DNA of 64,000 nucleotides from NCBI GenBank assembly GCA_933228895.1, contig OW121847.1, forward strand, positions 940,001 through 1,004,000, given 5' to 3'. Position 1 is the first letter of the stretch, and each line of letters opens with the position of its first letter. Both the position numbers and the translations under genes were made by a program. This document shows, in pieces, positions 30,309-40,856 of this stretch. The notes beneath the pieces were generated by a model. The model worked only from the letters and a program-made list of their open reading frames with translations, was not told the DNA's origin and made no database searches. Origin of the DNA: Platycnemis pennipes (lineage: Eukaryota; Arthropoda; Insecta; Odonata; Platycnemididae).

Positions 30309-31884
30309 AGTCTTGGGAGAAGCCACAATCGTGGAAAATAAACAATATCACAGGTGTGAAAATAAAACATAGAAACACAGAAAAAGAACACTCACACGTA
30401 TAGTAGAATATTTCGGTGGTCACAGACACCTTCCTCAACAAGAAGAGGAATACAAGTGAGGAGACGGACGGTTGGAAGGAGAGAGGGAAAAGGATGGCTT
30501 GGGGGAGAGGGTGCTCGTGAGGGTAAGGGAGAGGATGGGGGAGAGGGTGGAGGGAAGGGTGGGGGAGGGTTAGTGCATCGCATTGATTCCAGGATATTTG
30601 CATGCATCTAAAAGATAGATGCATGTTAGCTCAATAGTGTGCAATTTAACGGGTGGATCTGTAGGAGGGAGAGAGGAAAGAATTGAAACTTTGAAACACG
30701 AGTTGAACGAAGAATCATGTTCAGAGACATGTTTGGGGACAGGGAGAGGGAAGTGCGGAGAGGAGGGATTGCAAGAAGCGCGGTGATTATTCATGCGAAT
30801 ATTAAGGGGTGTGGTGCATTGGCCAATATAGAAAGCGGGGCAGAGACTACATTGAAGGTGGTAAATAACATTACTGGAAATACAGGAGGAAGATGGAAAG
30901 TGAGGGAGAGAGTTAAGAAGATGAGAGAGAGATGTGGGTGGTGCGGTGAAAATAGGGCATGTCTTGCATCTCGCGCGATTGCATGGAGTCGGGGTGGCTT
31001 TAATGCTGTGGGAGTCTTTGAGGAGAGGATTAGTACTTTTGAAAATACTGCTAAGGTTGGCTGGGCGTCTGTAGGTAACTGAAGGGCAGACAGGGAATAT
31101 TTTGGAGGTGGAGCTGCTGTTGGAAAGGATGGGGAAGAGTTCCTTAAGTATAAGTTTGAGGGAATGTGAGCCAGGGAAGTAGGTAGTGCAGATGGAGGGG
31201 ATGTTGTGGCGATTCGGAAGAGGAGGTTTAGGTTGATGCGGAGTTTTAAGGATTTTTTTGTTTAGAAGGGATTCTGGGTAGCCACGGCAGAGAAGAGACT
31301 TATGAAGGGTCGAAAGGAATTCATGTAGGGAGTCCGGGTTATTACAAATGCGGTGGCCGCGGATGGAGAGAGAGAAGGGAATAGAGCGTTTAGTGTGGGA
31401 GGGATGGCAGCTGCTATAGTGTAGATATTGAAGTTTATTGGTTGGCTTTATGTGGACTGCGGTTTTGAATTTATTGTCTGAGAGGGAAATGTTGACATCG
31501 AGGAAAGAGATGTTAGTGGTAGAGGTGGTTGAAGTGAAAGAAAGAGACGAAGAGTCATCAAGTGAAGAAATGAAAGTGTTGAGGGAATCAATGTCATGCG
31601 GCCAGAGGAGGAAAATGTCATCAATGTATCTCACCCATAGTAGGGGTTTAAGTGGGTAGTGGGGAAGAAAGTTCTTTTCAAGGAAGCCGAGATAAAGATT
31701 GGCGTACGAGGGGCTGAACCTACTTCCCATGGCACAACCTTTGGTTTGAAGATAGTGTTGATTGTTGAACGAGAAGGCGTTGTGGGTGAGAATGAAGTAG
31801 GATAGGTCGAGTAGGAATTCAGTGCTAGGGACGTGGGGCGTAGGACGTTGTGATAGGTAGTGGCGGAGAGCGGAAAGGCCTTCA
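30306..31884 (-). pseudogene. Penelope-like element copy X, 5' truncated, reverse orientation
   Basis: The reverse-strand frame from about 31884 to 30573 reads EGLSALRHYLSQRP, TKGCAMGSRFSPSYANLYLG, LLWVRYIDDIFLLW and the GIY-YIG block FYIGQC, ending NAMH. It is the last ~430 residues of the protein at 33.5-36.3 kb at near identity. The N-terminal half, including the ADKG motif, is missing. The first residues of the open frame (before EGLSAL) are read from the neighbouring copy and are not part of the protein. The 3' region follows down to ACAAGTCTTGGG next to (TA)n. It meets copy Y head to head at 31884/31885. Confidence 0.92.
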
Positions 31885-33290
31885 GTACGCCAATCTTTAT
31901 CTCGGCTTCCTTGAAAAGAACTTTCTTCCCCACTACCCACTTAAACCCCTACTATGGGTGAGATACATTGATGACATTTTCCTCCTCTGGCCGCATGACA
32001 TTGATTCCCTCAACACTTTCATTTCTTCACTTGATGACTCTTCGTCTCTTTCTTTCACTTCAACCACCTCTACCACTAACATCTCTTTCCTCGATGTCAA
32101 CATTTCCCTCTCAGACAATAAATTCAAAACCGCAGTCCACATAAAGCCAACCAATAAACTTCAATATCTACACTATAGCAGCTGCCATCCCTCCCACACT
32201 AAACGCTCTATTCCCTTCTCTCTCTCCATCCGCGGCCACCGCATTTGTAATAACCCGGACTCCCTACATGAATTCCTTTCGACCCTTCATAAGTCTCTTC
32301 TCTGCCGTGGCTACCCAGAATCCCTTCTAAACAAAAAAATCCTTAAAACTCCGTATCAACCTAAACCTCCTCTTCCGAATCGCCACAACATCCCCTCCAT
32401 CTGCACTACCTACTTCCCTGGCTCACATTCCCTCAAACTTATACTTAAGGAACTCTTCCCCATCCTTTCCAACAGCAGCTCCACCTCCAAAATATTCCCT
32501 GTCTGCCCTTCAGTTACCTACAGACGCCCAGCCAACCTTAGCAGTATTTTCAAAAGTACTAATCCTCTCCTCAAAGACTCCCACAGCATTAAAGCCACCC
32601 CGACTCCATGCAATCGCGCGAGATGCAAGACATGCCCTATTTTCACCGCACCACCCACATCTCTCTCTCATCTTCTTAACTCTCTCCCTCACTTTCCATC
32701 TTCCTCCTGTATTTCCAGTAATGTTATTTACCACCTTCAATGTAGTCTCTGCCCCGCTTTCTATATTGGCCAATGCACCACACCCCTTAATATTCGCATG
32801 AATAATCACCGCGCTTCTTGCAATCCCTCCTCTCCGCACTTCCCTCTCCCTGTCCCCAAACATGTCTCTGAACATGATTCTTCGTTCAACTCGTGTTTCA
32901 AAGTTTCAATTCTTTCCTCTCTCCCTCCTACAGATCCACCCGTTAAATTGCACACTATTGAGCTAACATGCATCTATCTTTTAGATGCATGTAAATATCC
33001 TGGAATCAATGCGATGCACTAACCCTCCCCCACCCTTCCCTCCACCCTCTCCCCCATCCTCTCCCTTACCCTCACGAGCACCCTCTCCCCCAAGCCATCC
33101 TTTTCCCTCTCTCCTTCCAACCGTCCGTCTCCTCACTTGTATTCCTCTTCTTGTTGAGGAAGGTGTCTGTGACCACCGAAATATTCTACTATACGTGTGA
33201 GTGTTCTTTTTCTGTGTTTCTATGTTTTATTTTCACACCTGTGATATTGTTTATTTTCCACGATTGTGGCTTCTCCCAAGACTTGTATAT
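31885..33290 (+). pseudogene. Penelope-like element copy Y, 5' truncated, forward orientation
   Basis: The open frame to 33022 starts inside the protein at YANLYLGFLEKNF and runs through YIDD and the GIY-YIG domain to NAMH. It equals the end of the intact protein apart from one His-to-Tyr change (TPYQPK against TPHQPK). It has no start codon of its own. Its 3' region (33023-33290) ends CCCAAGACTTGTATATTTATGC and leads straight into the 5' region of the full-length copy Z, the tandem arrangement usual for Penelope-like elements, where the terminal part of one copy serves as the leading repeat of the next. Confidence 0.92.
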
Positions 33291-33458
33291 TTATGCATTA
33301 CGCATACCTACTGAGTGTTCTTCTGTCCAACGGCTGTTTCATCGGTTCCAGCGCTGTAAGTCACAGTCACCTTTTTCAGTGTTCTATCCCTCCTTTCACC
33401 ACTGTTTGATCTTTATCCTCTCATTCTTCTTCCTTACTCCTGAACTTCCTCCCTCATC
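33023..33458 (+). promoter_or_regulatory. Penelope-like terminal repeat/leader ahead of the intact ORF
   Basis: The 3' region of copy Y (to about 33290) plus about 170 bp of unique leader precede the ATG at 33459. The shared part recurs after the intact ORF (36294-36523) and in reverse at 30306-30570. In this class such terminal repeats (pLTRs) carry promoter and ribozyme functions. Mostly pyrimidine-rich; no clear TATA box. Confidence 0.55.
33154..33181 (+). ncRNA. Hammerhead-like motif in the Penelope-like terminal repeat
   Basis: TTGAGGA, A, the hairpin GGTGTC-TGT-GACCACC (one unpaired base), then GAAA. The consensus would be CUGANGA-stem II-GAAA, so the first C is a U and stem II has one bulge. 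The same motif is at 36425-36452, 37167-37194 (forward), and 30411-30438 and about 36671-36698 (reverse). No convincing stem III with the UH cleavage site was found. Confidence 0.35.
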
Positions 33459-36293
33459 ATGTGTCACATTGATCCAACCACCCTCTGGCTCAAACATTTA
33501 CGCAATTCCTCCTTTAAGCTGGCTCAATACACGGGTCATACAGAATTTCTCTCTGCTTGCATCTCCTTAGGCATAATACCTAATGGCCTTCGCATTAAAT
33601 TTCCCCTAACGGGCCTTCCTTCAACACTACACCCACACCTCCATTTACTATCATTTCAACAGTCATTTTTCCTCTGCCAATATGTATGCAATCAATATTC
33701 CGTGCTTACCAAAAATTACTACAATTCCACGCTCTCCCTCATAAACATCATATCCTTAAGCGCTCCACACCTCCTTCCTACTGTGAATAACATTCTCCAG
33801 TCAGCTCTACGTTGTCTCACACGACGACGCACGAAGTTTTTAACTAAGTTTTCCAATCTTTGTCTCTCCTACTTTCACCAGGGACTCTCCCTGCCGCTTA
33901 ATCTTTCCCCCCCTCCCAAGCTCCCATCCCCCCTCTACCAATCCACCCCCGATCTCTCTGTCCTTTTAAACCTTCCTCCCCCACCCCCGCCTGGATCTCG
34001 TGTTTTTCCGAAGCGCATTCCTCAAGACCGCGAGCCCTCTTCCGCCCCCTCCCCCCCTCCCATTGACGACTCTGTCGCCTCGCCGGCGGACCAGGTGGTC
34101 AACTTGTCCTCGACCGCCCTAAGCCCCACAGAACTCTCCGTTTTAAACAAAGGCTTATCCTTTTCTCCGACACCCAGAATCAACCATGCCACATTGCTCA
34201 CCGACACATTGAACTTCTGCCGCCACCTAAGGTGGAAGGTCTTCTGGGATTCCCAACCGGCAACACAGCAGCAACGTCCCTCCACCGTTCACGACTCTCT
34301 TTTAAAATTTCGACCACCTTCTTCCCGCGAGCCGACAAACTATCCCGCCAATCATCCCGTTGAAATTTTCATCACCCGTCTCCTCTCCAAAGTCTCCAGC
34401 GACTCCTTCTTACAATCTCTCCAACCTAACAAGAACCTTTCCCCAGCAGAATTTTCTGCCATCAAATCCCTCCGCAATAACCCTAACATTGTTATCACCA
34501 CAGCAGATAAGGGCTCCACTGTTGTAATCCTTAATAAATCAGACTACCTAAAAGAAGCCTCAAGACAACTGTCTGACTCCTCCTCTTACACCATGCTCTC
34601 AGAAGACCCTAACCCGAACTTCCACCTTGACATCACCTCCTTCCTCAAAGACAGAGGCCCTACAGAAGGCCTGACTAATGAAGAAATTTCTCTTCTCTCT
34701 CCCCCACATCCTCGCACCCCTCACTTTTACCTCCTTCCTAAAATTCACAAGGAGAACAATCCTGGCCGCCCAATTGTTTCCTCGTGCAACTCGCCCACGG
34801 AACGCATTTCTGCCTTCGTGGACTACTATCTCCAACCTCATGTCCAGTCCCTACCCTCATACGTCCGTGACACCTATCATTTTCTCTCCATATTGAACTC
34901 CATCACCCTTCCCCCCAACCAACCCATTATCATGGCTACCATAGATGTTACCTCTCTCTACACCTCCATCCCACATGATGAAGGCCTTTCCGCTCTCCGC
35001 CACTACCTATCACAACGTCCTACGCCCCACGTCCCTAGCACTGAATTCCTACTCGACCTATCCTACTTCATTCTCACCCACAACGCCTTCTCGTTCAACA
35101 ATCAACACTATCTTCAAACCAAAGGTTGTGCCATGGGAAGTAGGTTCAGCCCCTCGTACGCCAATCTTTATCTCGGCTTCCTTGAAAAGAACTTTCTTCC
35201 CCACTACCCACTTAAACCCCTACTATGGGTGAGATACATTGATGACATTTTCCTCCTCTGGCCGCATGACATTGATTCCCTCAACACTTTCATTTCTTCA
35301 CTTGATGACTCTTCGTCTCTTTCTTTCACTTCAACCACCTCTACCACTAACATCTCTTTCCTCGATGTCAACATTTCCCTCTCAGACAATAAATTCAAAA
35401 CCGCAGTCCACATAAAGCCAACCAATAAACTTCAATATCTACACTATAGCAGCTGCCATCCCTCCCACACTAAACGCTCTATTCCCTTCTCTCTCTCCAT
35501 CCGCGGCCACCGCATTTGTAATAACCCGGACTCCCTACATGAATTCCTTTCGACCCTTCATAAGTCTCTTCTCTGCCGTGGCTACCCAGAATCCCTTCTA
35601 AACAAAAAAATCCTTAAAACTCCGCATCAACCTAAACCTCCTCTTCCGAATCGCCACAACATCCCCTCCATCTGCACTACCTACTTCCCTGGCTCACATT
35701 CCCTCAAACTTATACTTAAGGAACTCTTCCCCATCCTTTCCAACAGCAGCTCCACCTCCAAAATATTCCCTGTCTGCCCTTCAGTTACCTACAGACGCCC
35801 AGCCAACCTTAGCAGTATTTTCAAAAGTACTAATCCTCTCCTCAAAGACTCCCACAGCATTAAAGCCACCCCGACTCCATGCAATCGCGCGAGATGCAAG
35901 ACATGCCCTATTTTCACCGCACCACCCACATCTCTCTCTCATCTTCTTAACTCTCTCCCTCACTTTCCATCTTCCTCCTGTATTTCCAGTAATGTTATTT
36001 ACCACCTTCAATGTAGTCTCTGCCCCGCTTTCTATATTGGCCAATGCACCACACCCCTTAATATTCGCATGAATAATCACCGCGCTTCTTGCAATCCCTC
36101 CTCTCCGCACTTCCCTCTCCCTGTCCCCAAACATGTCTCTGAACATGATTCTTCGTTCAACTCGTGTTTCAAAGTTTCAATTCTTTCCTCTCTCCCTCCT
36201 ACAGATCCACCCGTTAAATTGCACACTATTGAGCTAACATGCATCTATCTTTTAGATGCATGTAAATATCCTGGAATCAATGCGATGCACTAA
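33459..36293 (+). CDS. Intact Penelope-like retroelement protein: reverse transcriptase plus GIY-YIG endonuclease
   Basis: Uninterrupted 944-residue ORF from ATG at 33459 (MCHIDPTTLWLKHLR). Domains in order: N-terminal helical region with a Pro-rich linker (about 165-215); the class-specific block TTADKGSTVVILNKSDYL (D350); FYLLPKIHKENNPGRPIVSS; IMATIDVTSLYTSIPHDEGL with the first catalytic aspartate; TKGCAMGSRFSPSYANLYL; VRYIDDIFLLW with YIDD at 593-596; the Cys cluster CNRARCKTC; and the GIY-YIG nuclease NVIYHLQC (845) to CPAFYIGQCTTPLNIRMNNH. The reverse transcriptase copies the RNA at a nick probably made by the GIY-YIG domain, in the nucleus. All key residues are present, and flanking truncated copies are nearly identical, so this copy may be active. 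The zinc-like cluster before GIY-YIG suggests the Neptune-type branch, not Drosophila Penelope itself; that is inference. Confidence 0.95.
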   Translation: MCHIDPTTLWLKHLRNSSFKLAQYTGHTEFLSACISLGIIPNGLRIKFPLTGLPSTLHPHLHLLSFQQSFFLCQYVCNQYSVLTKNYYNSTLSLINIISLSAPHLLPTVNNILQSALRCLTRRRTKFLTKFSNLCLSYFHQGLSLPLNLSPPPKLPSPLYQSTPDLSVLLNLPPPPPPGSRVFPKRIPQDREPSSAPSPPPIDDSVASPADQVVNLSSTALSPTELSVLNKGLSFSPTPRINHATLLTDTLNFCRHLRWKVFWDSQPATQQQRPSTVHDSLLKFRPPSSREPTNYPANHPVEIFITRLLSKVSSDSFLQSLQPNKNLSPAEFSAIKSLRNNPNIVITTADKGSTVVILNKSDYLKEASRQLSDSSSYTMLSEDPNPNFHLDITSFLKDRGPTEGLTNEEISLLSPPHPRTPHFYLLPKIHKENNPGRPIVSSCNSPTERISAFVDYYLQPHVQSLPSYVRDTYHFLSILNSITLPPNQPIIMATIDVTSLYTSIPHDEGLSALRHYLSQRPTPHVPSTEFLLDLSYFILTHNAFSFNNQHYLQTKGCAMGSRFSPSYANLYLGFLEKNFLPHYPLKPLLWVRYIDDIFLLWPHDIDSLNTFISSLDDSSSLSFTSTTSTTNISFLDVNISLSDNKFKTAVHIKPTNKLQYLHYSSCHPSHTKRSIPFSLSIRGHRICNNPDSLHEFLSTLHKSLLCRGYPESLLNKKILKTPHQPKPPLPNRHNIPSICTTYFPGSHSLKLILKELFPILSNSSSTSKIFPVCPSVTYRRPANLSSIFKSTNPLLKDSHSIKATPTPCNRARCKTCPIFTAPPTSLSHLLNSLPHFPSSSCISSNVIYHLQCSLCPAFYIGQCTTPLNIRMNNHRASCNPSSPHFPLPVPKHVSEHDSSFNSCFKVSILSSLPPTDPPVKLHTIELTCIYLLDACKYPGINAMH

Positions 36294-36519
36294 CCCTCCC
36301 CCACCCTTCCCTCCACCCTCTCCCCCATCCTCTCCCTTACCCTCACGAGCACCCTCTCCCCCAAGCCATCCTTTTCCCTCTCTCCTTCCAACCGTCCGTC
36401 TCCTCACTTGTATTCCTCTTCTTGTTGAGGAAGGTGTCTGTGACCACCGAAATATTCTACTATACGTGTGAGTGTTCTTTTTCTGTGTTTCTATGTTTTA
36501 TTTTCACACCTGTGATATT

Positions 36520-36521
<2 letters not shown>
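36294..36521 (+). other. 3' region of intact Penelope-like copy Z
   Basis: Matches 33023-33250 closely; ends at TGATATTGTTTA where the (TA)n tract begins. The last ~45 bp present in copy Y (CCACGATTGTGGCTTCTCCC...) are missing here, replaced by TA units. Confidence 0.85.

Positions 36522-36561
<40 letters not shown>
36522..36561. repeat. (TA)n microsatellite
   Basis: About 20 TA units between copy Z and the following palindrome. Confidence 0.95.
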
Positions 36562-36564
<3 letters not shown>

Positions 36565-37265
36565 AGTCTTGGGAGAAGCCACAATCGTGGAAAATAAACA
36601 ATATCACAGGTGTGAAAATAAAACATAGAGACACAGAAAAAGAACACTCACACGTATAGTAGAATATTTCGGTGGTCACAGACACCTTCCTCAACAAGAA
36701 GAGGAATACAAGTGAGGAGACGGACGGTTGGAAGGAGAGAGGGAAAAGGATGGCTTGGGGGAGAGGGTGCTCGTGAGGGTAGGGGAGAGGATGGGGGAGA
36801 GGGTGAAGGGAAGGGTGGGGGAGGGTTAATGCATCGCATTGATTCCAGGATATTTACATGCATCTAAAAGATAGATGCATGTTAGCTCAATAGTGTGCAA
36901 TTTAACGGGTGGATCTGGTTTCAATTCTTTCCTCTCTCCCTCCTACAGATCCACCCGTTAAATTGCACACTATTGAGCTAACATGCATCTATCTTTTAGA
37001 TGCATGTAAATATCCTGGAATCAATGCGATGCATTAACCCTCCCCACCCTTCCCTTCACCCTCTCCCCCATCCTCTCCCCTACCCTCACGAGCACCCTCT
37101 CCCCCAAGCCATCCTTTTCCCTCTCTCCTTCCAACCGTCCGTCTCCTCACTTGTATTCCTCTTCTTGTTGAGGAAGGTGTCTGTGACCACCGAAATATTC
37201 TACTATACGTGTGAGTGTTCTTTTTCTGTGTCTCTATGTTTTATTTTCACACCTGTGATATTGTT

Positions 37266-37266
<1 letters not shown>
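36562..37266. repeat. Palindromic pair of Penelope-like 3' ends (about 350-bp arms)
   Basis: 36562-36917 is a reverse-oriented 3' end and 36918-37266 the same sequence forward, meeting at GGATCTG/GTTTCAATTC. The two arms share private variants not found in copies X, Y and Z (TCTCTATG for TTTCTATG, CCCCTACCC for CCCTTACCC, GCATTAACC for GCACTAACC), so they are duplicates of each other. They hold only the last ~35 codons and the 3' region. Confidence 0.9.

Positions 37267-37343
<77 letters not shown>
37267..37343. repeat. (TA)n microsatellite
   Basis: About 38 TA units ending exactly at the left terminus of the foldback element. Confidence 0.95.
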
Positions 37344-37347
<4 letters not shown>

Positions 37348-40300
37348 GTGTCCCATTGATCGTGTGTCATTTCTAACCTGTAATTTTAGACACTTCCTTT
37401 CGAGCCACAAAGATGAAATTTGGTACCTGGCCAGAAAAAGGATGTAAGTTTTGTTGAGTGTAAGCAAAATATGAAAAATATGACCTTTTGACCCAAAAAA
37501 TAGGGTCCAACCTAAAATCCAAATTTTGCCTTATGGGCTTTCAAAGTTAAAATATTCGAAGTACAAAAAAGAAGGAATTATTTAGCGAAACTTTCCACTA
37601 GTAGGTTTTTGGACACGAAGAACACGATGGAAGAACTATTGAGGTCAGAAATTGCAACTGTGACCCCTGAAAGGTCACAGTCAAGGTCACAGGGGTTACA
37701 AGAAATGAATCGCCGCTTCAAACCTGTCGAATGATAGGTTTAAAAAGGTGCCAAGGTCGATTTTAAGGTCTTCATATCCCTCTTTTCATCTCATGACCTT
37801 CAAGGGTACCTCAGAGGTCAAAGGTCACAGGGATGGAAAAAATGAATCCAGGCTACAAACGTGTCGAGTCATAGGTTTAAAAAGGTGTCAATGCCGATGG
37901 AAAGGTCATAAGATTCCTCTTTTCATCCCTTGACCTTCTAGGGTAACTCTGGGGTCAAAGGTCACAGTGATTACAAAAGGTGAAATGAGGCTACAAAACT
38001 TTCGAATCATAGGTTTAAAAAGATGACAAGGTGGATTTTAAGGTCTTCAGATCCCGTCTTTTTGTCTCTTGACCATCAAGGGTAACTCAGAGGTCAAAGG
38101 TCACAGGGATGGAAAAAATGAATCCAGGCTACAAACGTGTCGAATCATAGGTTTAAAAAAGTGCCAATGTCGATGGAAAGGTCATAAGATCCCTCTTTTC
38201 ATCCCTTCACCTTTAAGGGTTACCCAGGGGGTCAAAGGTAAAAATGGTGACAAAAATTGAAATGAGGCTAGAAACGTATCGAATCAGGTCTTCAGATCCC
38301 TCTGTTTATCTCTTGACCATCAAGGGTAACTCAGAGGTCAAAGGTCACAGGGATGGAAAAAATGAATCCAGGCTACAAACGTGTCGAATCATAGGTTTAA
38401 AAAGGTGCCAAGGTCGATCGTAAGGTCTTCTGATCCCTTTTTTATTTCCTTGACCTTCAAGGGTACCTCAGAGGTCAAAGGTCACAGGGATGGAAAAAAT
38501 GAATCCAGGCTACAAACGTGTCGAATCATAGGTTTAAAAAAGTACCAATGTCGATGGAAAGGTCATCAGATCCCTCTTTTCATCCTTTGACCTTCTAGGG
38601 TAACTCTGAGGTCAAAGGTCACAGTAATTACAATAGGTGAAATGAGGCTACAAAACTTTCGAATCATAGGTTTAAAAAGATGACAAGGTGGATTTCAAGG
38701 TTTTCAGATCCCTATTTTCATCTCTTGACTATCAAGGGTAACTCAGAGGTCAAACGTCACAGGGATGGAAAAAGAGAATCTAGGCTACAAACGTGTCGAA
38801 TCATAGGTTTAAAAAGGTGCCAATGTCGATGGAAAGGTCATAAGATCCCTCTTTTCATCCCTTGACCTTTAAGGGTTACCCAGGGGGTCAAAGGTCAAAA
38901 TGGTGAATTTAGGCTAAACGTATCGAATCATAGGTTTCAAAGAGTGCCCAATACGATGGTAAAGTCCCTCCAGGAATTATCTGACATTGAACGGTTGGGA
39001 AAGGGCAAAAGGTCACTAGGTGTATCCTAGATTTAGGGCAATAGACGCGTTGAATTCTAGCTTCGAAAGGGTGAAGAATTAGATGAAGTTACTTGGTCCT
39101 GTTTGTTGTCTCCTGACCTCAAAGCGCTACACTGAGTTTATTGGCCACAGATGTAAAATATGCCAAGACGCGAAACATAATATAAATGACATTATTTAGG
39201 CTGCCAAAGTAAATGTTAAGATATTCAGATCTCAACTTCCATCCCTTTAACCCTCTGGGTCATATGGTAGACGTGGATTTAGAGTTTATTAATCAATGAA
39301 AAAATTCAATTATAATTTCAAGTGAATTACTTTTATTCAATTAAAAATACTTAACCATACGTTTTATTTAAAAAAGTATTTTAAGTTTTATCCAAAAAAT
39401 GTTCAATATTAAAATTTAAAATGAAAATATCGAAGCAGTAAGAATGAAAATCAATTTTTATTCATTCTACGTACCCGATATTCCATGCCAGGCACAAATG
39501 AATTTGCCCGATAAAAGCGTGTGTGAATGTGGCTTCCAGCATATTCGGAGATATGGACTCTACACACGTTGTAATTTCTTACTTTATTTCTTCAATGCCC
39601 GAAAATGTTTTTTCACTACACCTAGTGGACTTTGACCCCTGCCCAACAGTTCCAGGTCAGAGACTTCCTGGAGGGATTTTACTATCGTATTAGGCACTAT
39701 TTAAACAAAATGCTTCATGGTAGCACCGTTGCGAAATTTGTCACTCCAAGGACCTTTGACCCCTGAGTCACCCTTGAAGGTCAAGGAAATAAAAAAGGGA
39801 TCAGAAGACCTTACGATCGACCTTGGCACCTTTTTAAACCTATGATTCGACACGTTTGTAGCCTAGATTCATTTTTTCCATCCCTGTGACCTTTGACCTC
39901 TGAGTTACCCTTGATGGTCAAGAGATAAACAGAGGGATCTGAAGACCTGATTCGATACGTTTCTAGCCTCATTTCAATTTTTGTCACCATTTTTACCTTT
40001 GACCCCCTGGGTAACCCTTAAAGGTGAAGGGATGAAAAGAGGGATCTTATGACCTTTCCATCGACATTGGCACTTTTTTAAACCTATGATTGTAATCACC
40101 TTTTGTAATCACTGTGACCTTTGACCCCAGAGTTACCCTAGAAGGTCAAGGGATGAAAAGAGGGATCTTATGACCTTTCCATCGACATTGGCACTTTTTT
40201 AAACCTATGATTGTAATCACCTTTTGTAATCACTGTGACCTTTGACCCCAGAGTTACCCTAGAAGGTCAAGGGATGAAAAGAGGAATCTTATGACCTTTC

Positions 40301-40852
40301 CATCGGCATTGACACCTTTTTAAACCTATGACTCGACACGTTTGTAGCCTGGATTCATTTTTTCCATCCCTGTGACCTTTGACCTCTGAGGTACCCTTGA
40401 AGGTCATGAGATGAAAAGAGGGATATGAAGACCTTAAAATCGACCTTGGCACCTTTTTAAACCTATCATTCGACAGGTTTGAAGCGGCGATTCATTTCTT
40501 GTAACCCCTGTGACCTTGACTGTGACCTTTCAGGGGTCACAGTTGCAATTTCTGACCTCAATAGTTCTTCCATCGTGTTCTTCGTGTCCAAAAACCTACT
40601 AGTGGAAAGTTTCGCTAAATAATTCCATCTTTTTTGTACTTCGAATATTTTAACATTGAAAGCCCATAAGGCAAAATTTGGATTTTAGGTTGGACCCTAT
40701 TTTTGGGGTCAAAAGGTCATATTTTTCATATTTTGCTTACACTCAACAACACTTACATCCTTTTTCTGGCCAGGTACCAAATTTTATCTTTGTGGCTCGA
40801 AAGGAAATGTCTAAAATTACAGGTTAGAAATGACACACGATCAATGGGACAC

Positions 40853-40856
<4 letters not shown>
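37344..40856. mobile_element. Foldback element copy 2, complete, inserted in a (TA)n tract
   Basis: Perfect terminal inverted repeats: CAGAGTGTCCCATTGATCGT at 37344 and its reverse complement ending at 40856, with TA directly outside both ends. The long arms (to about 39000 and from about 39650) are largely inverted copies of each other and are built of ~120-180-bp units. Each unit holds AGGTCAAAGGTCACAG, a tract AAAATGAATCCAGGCTACAA and CATAGGTTTAAAAAGGTG. A ~126-bp direct duplication sits at about 40086-40211. The centre (39000-39650) is AT-rich and matches the centre of copy 1. No transposase; the TA target suggests mobilisation by a Tc1/mariner-type or other TA-targeting enzyme, which is inference. 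Confidence 0.88.
37681..38621 (+). promoter_or_regulatory. Array of AGGTCA direct repeats (DR1-type nuclear-receptor sites) in the left arm
   Basis: Perfect AGGTCAAAGGTCA (two AGGTCA half-sites, one-base spacer) occurs at 37815-37827, 38091-38103, 38335-38347, 38472-38484 and 38609-38621. GGGTCAAAGGTCA variants lie between them. TCAAGGTCA, the extended half-site of FTZ-F1/ERR-type receptors, is at 37681-37689. Inverted copies lie in the right arm at 39887-39899 and 40373-40385. Match to the consensus is seen directly; any binding or function is inference. Confidence 0.6.

Noticed and set aside
30717..31082. Antisense ORFs of 121 codons (also at 32510-32875 and 35781-36146)
   Set aside because: Shadows of the Penelope-like reverse transcriptase/GIY-YIG frame on the other strand; repeated only because the element is repeated.
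37234..37467. ORFs with long YIYIYI runs around the (TA)n tracts
   Set aside because: Direct translation of TA microsatellites, not proteins.
37748..38865. Repeated 61-82-codon ORFs inside the foldback arms
   Set aside because: They recur because the 120-180-bp unit recurs; stops fall at the same place in each unit and no conserved domain is present.
37681..40500. CRISPR array
   Set aside because: Units are 120-180 bp, diverged and without short constant repeats separated by unique spacers; the setting is a eukaryotic foldback element.
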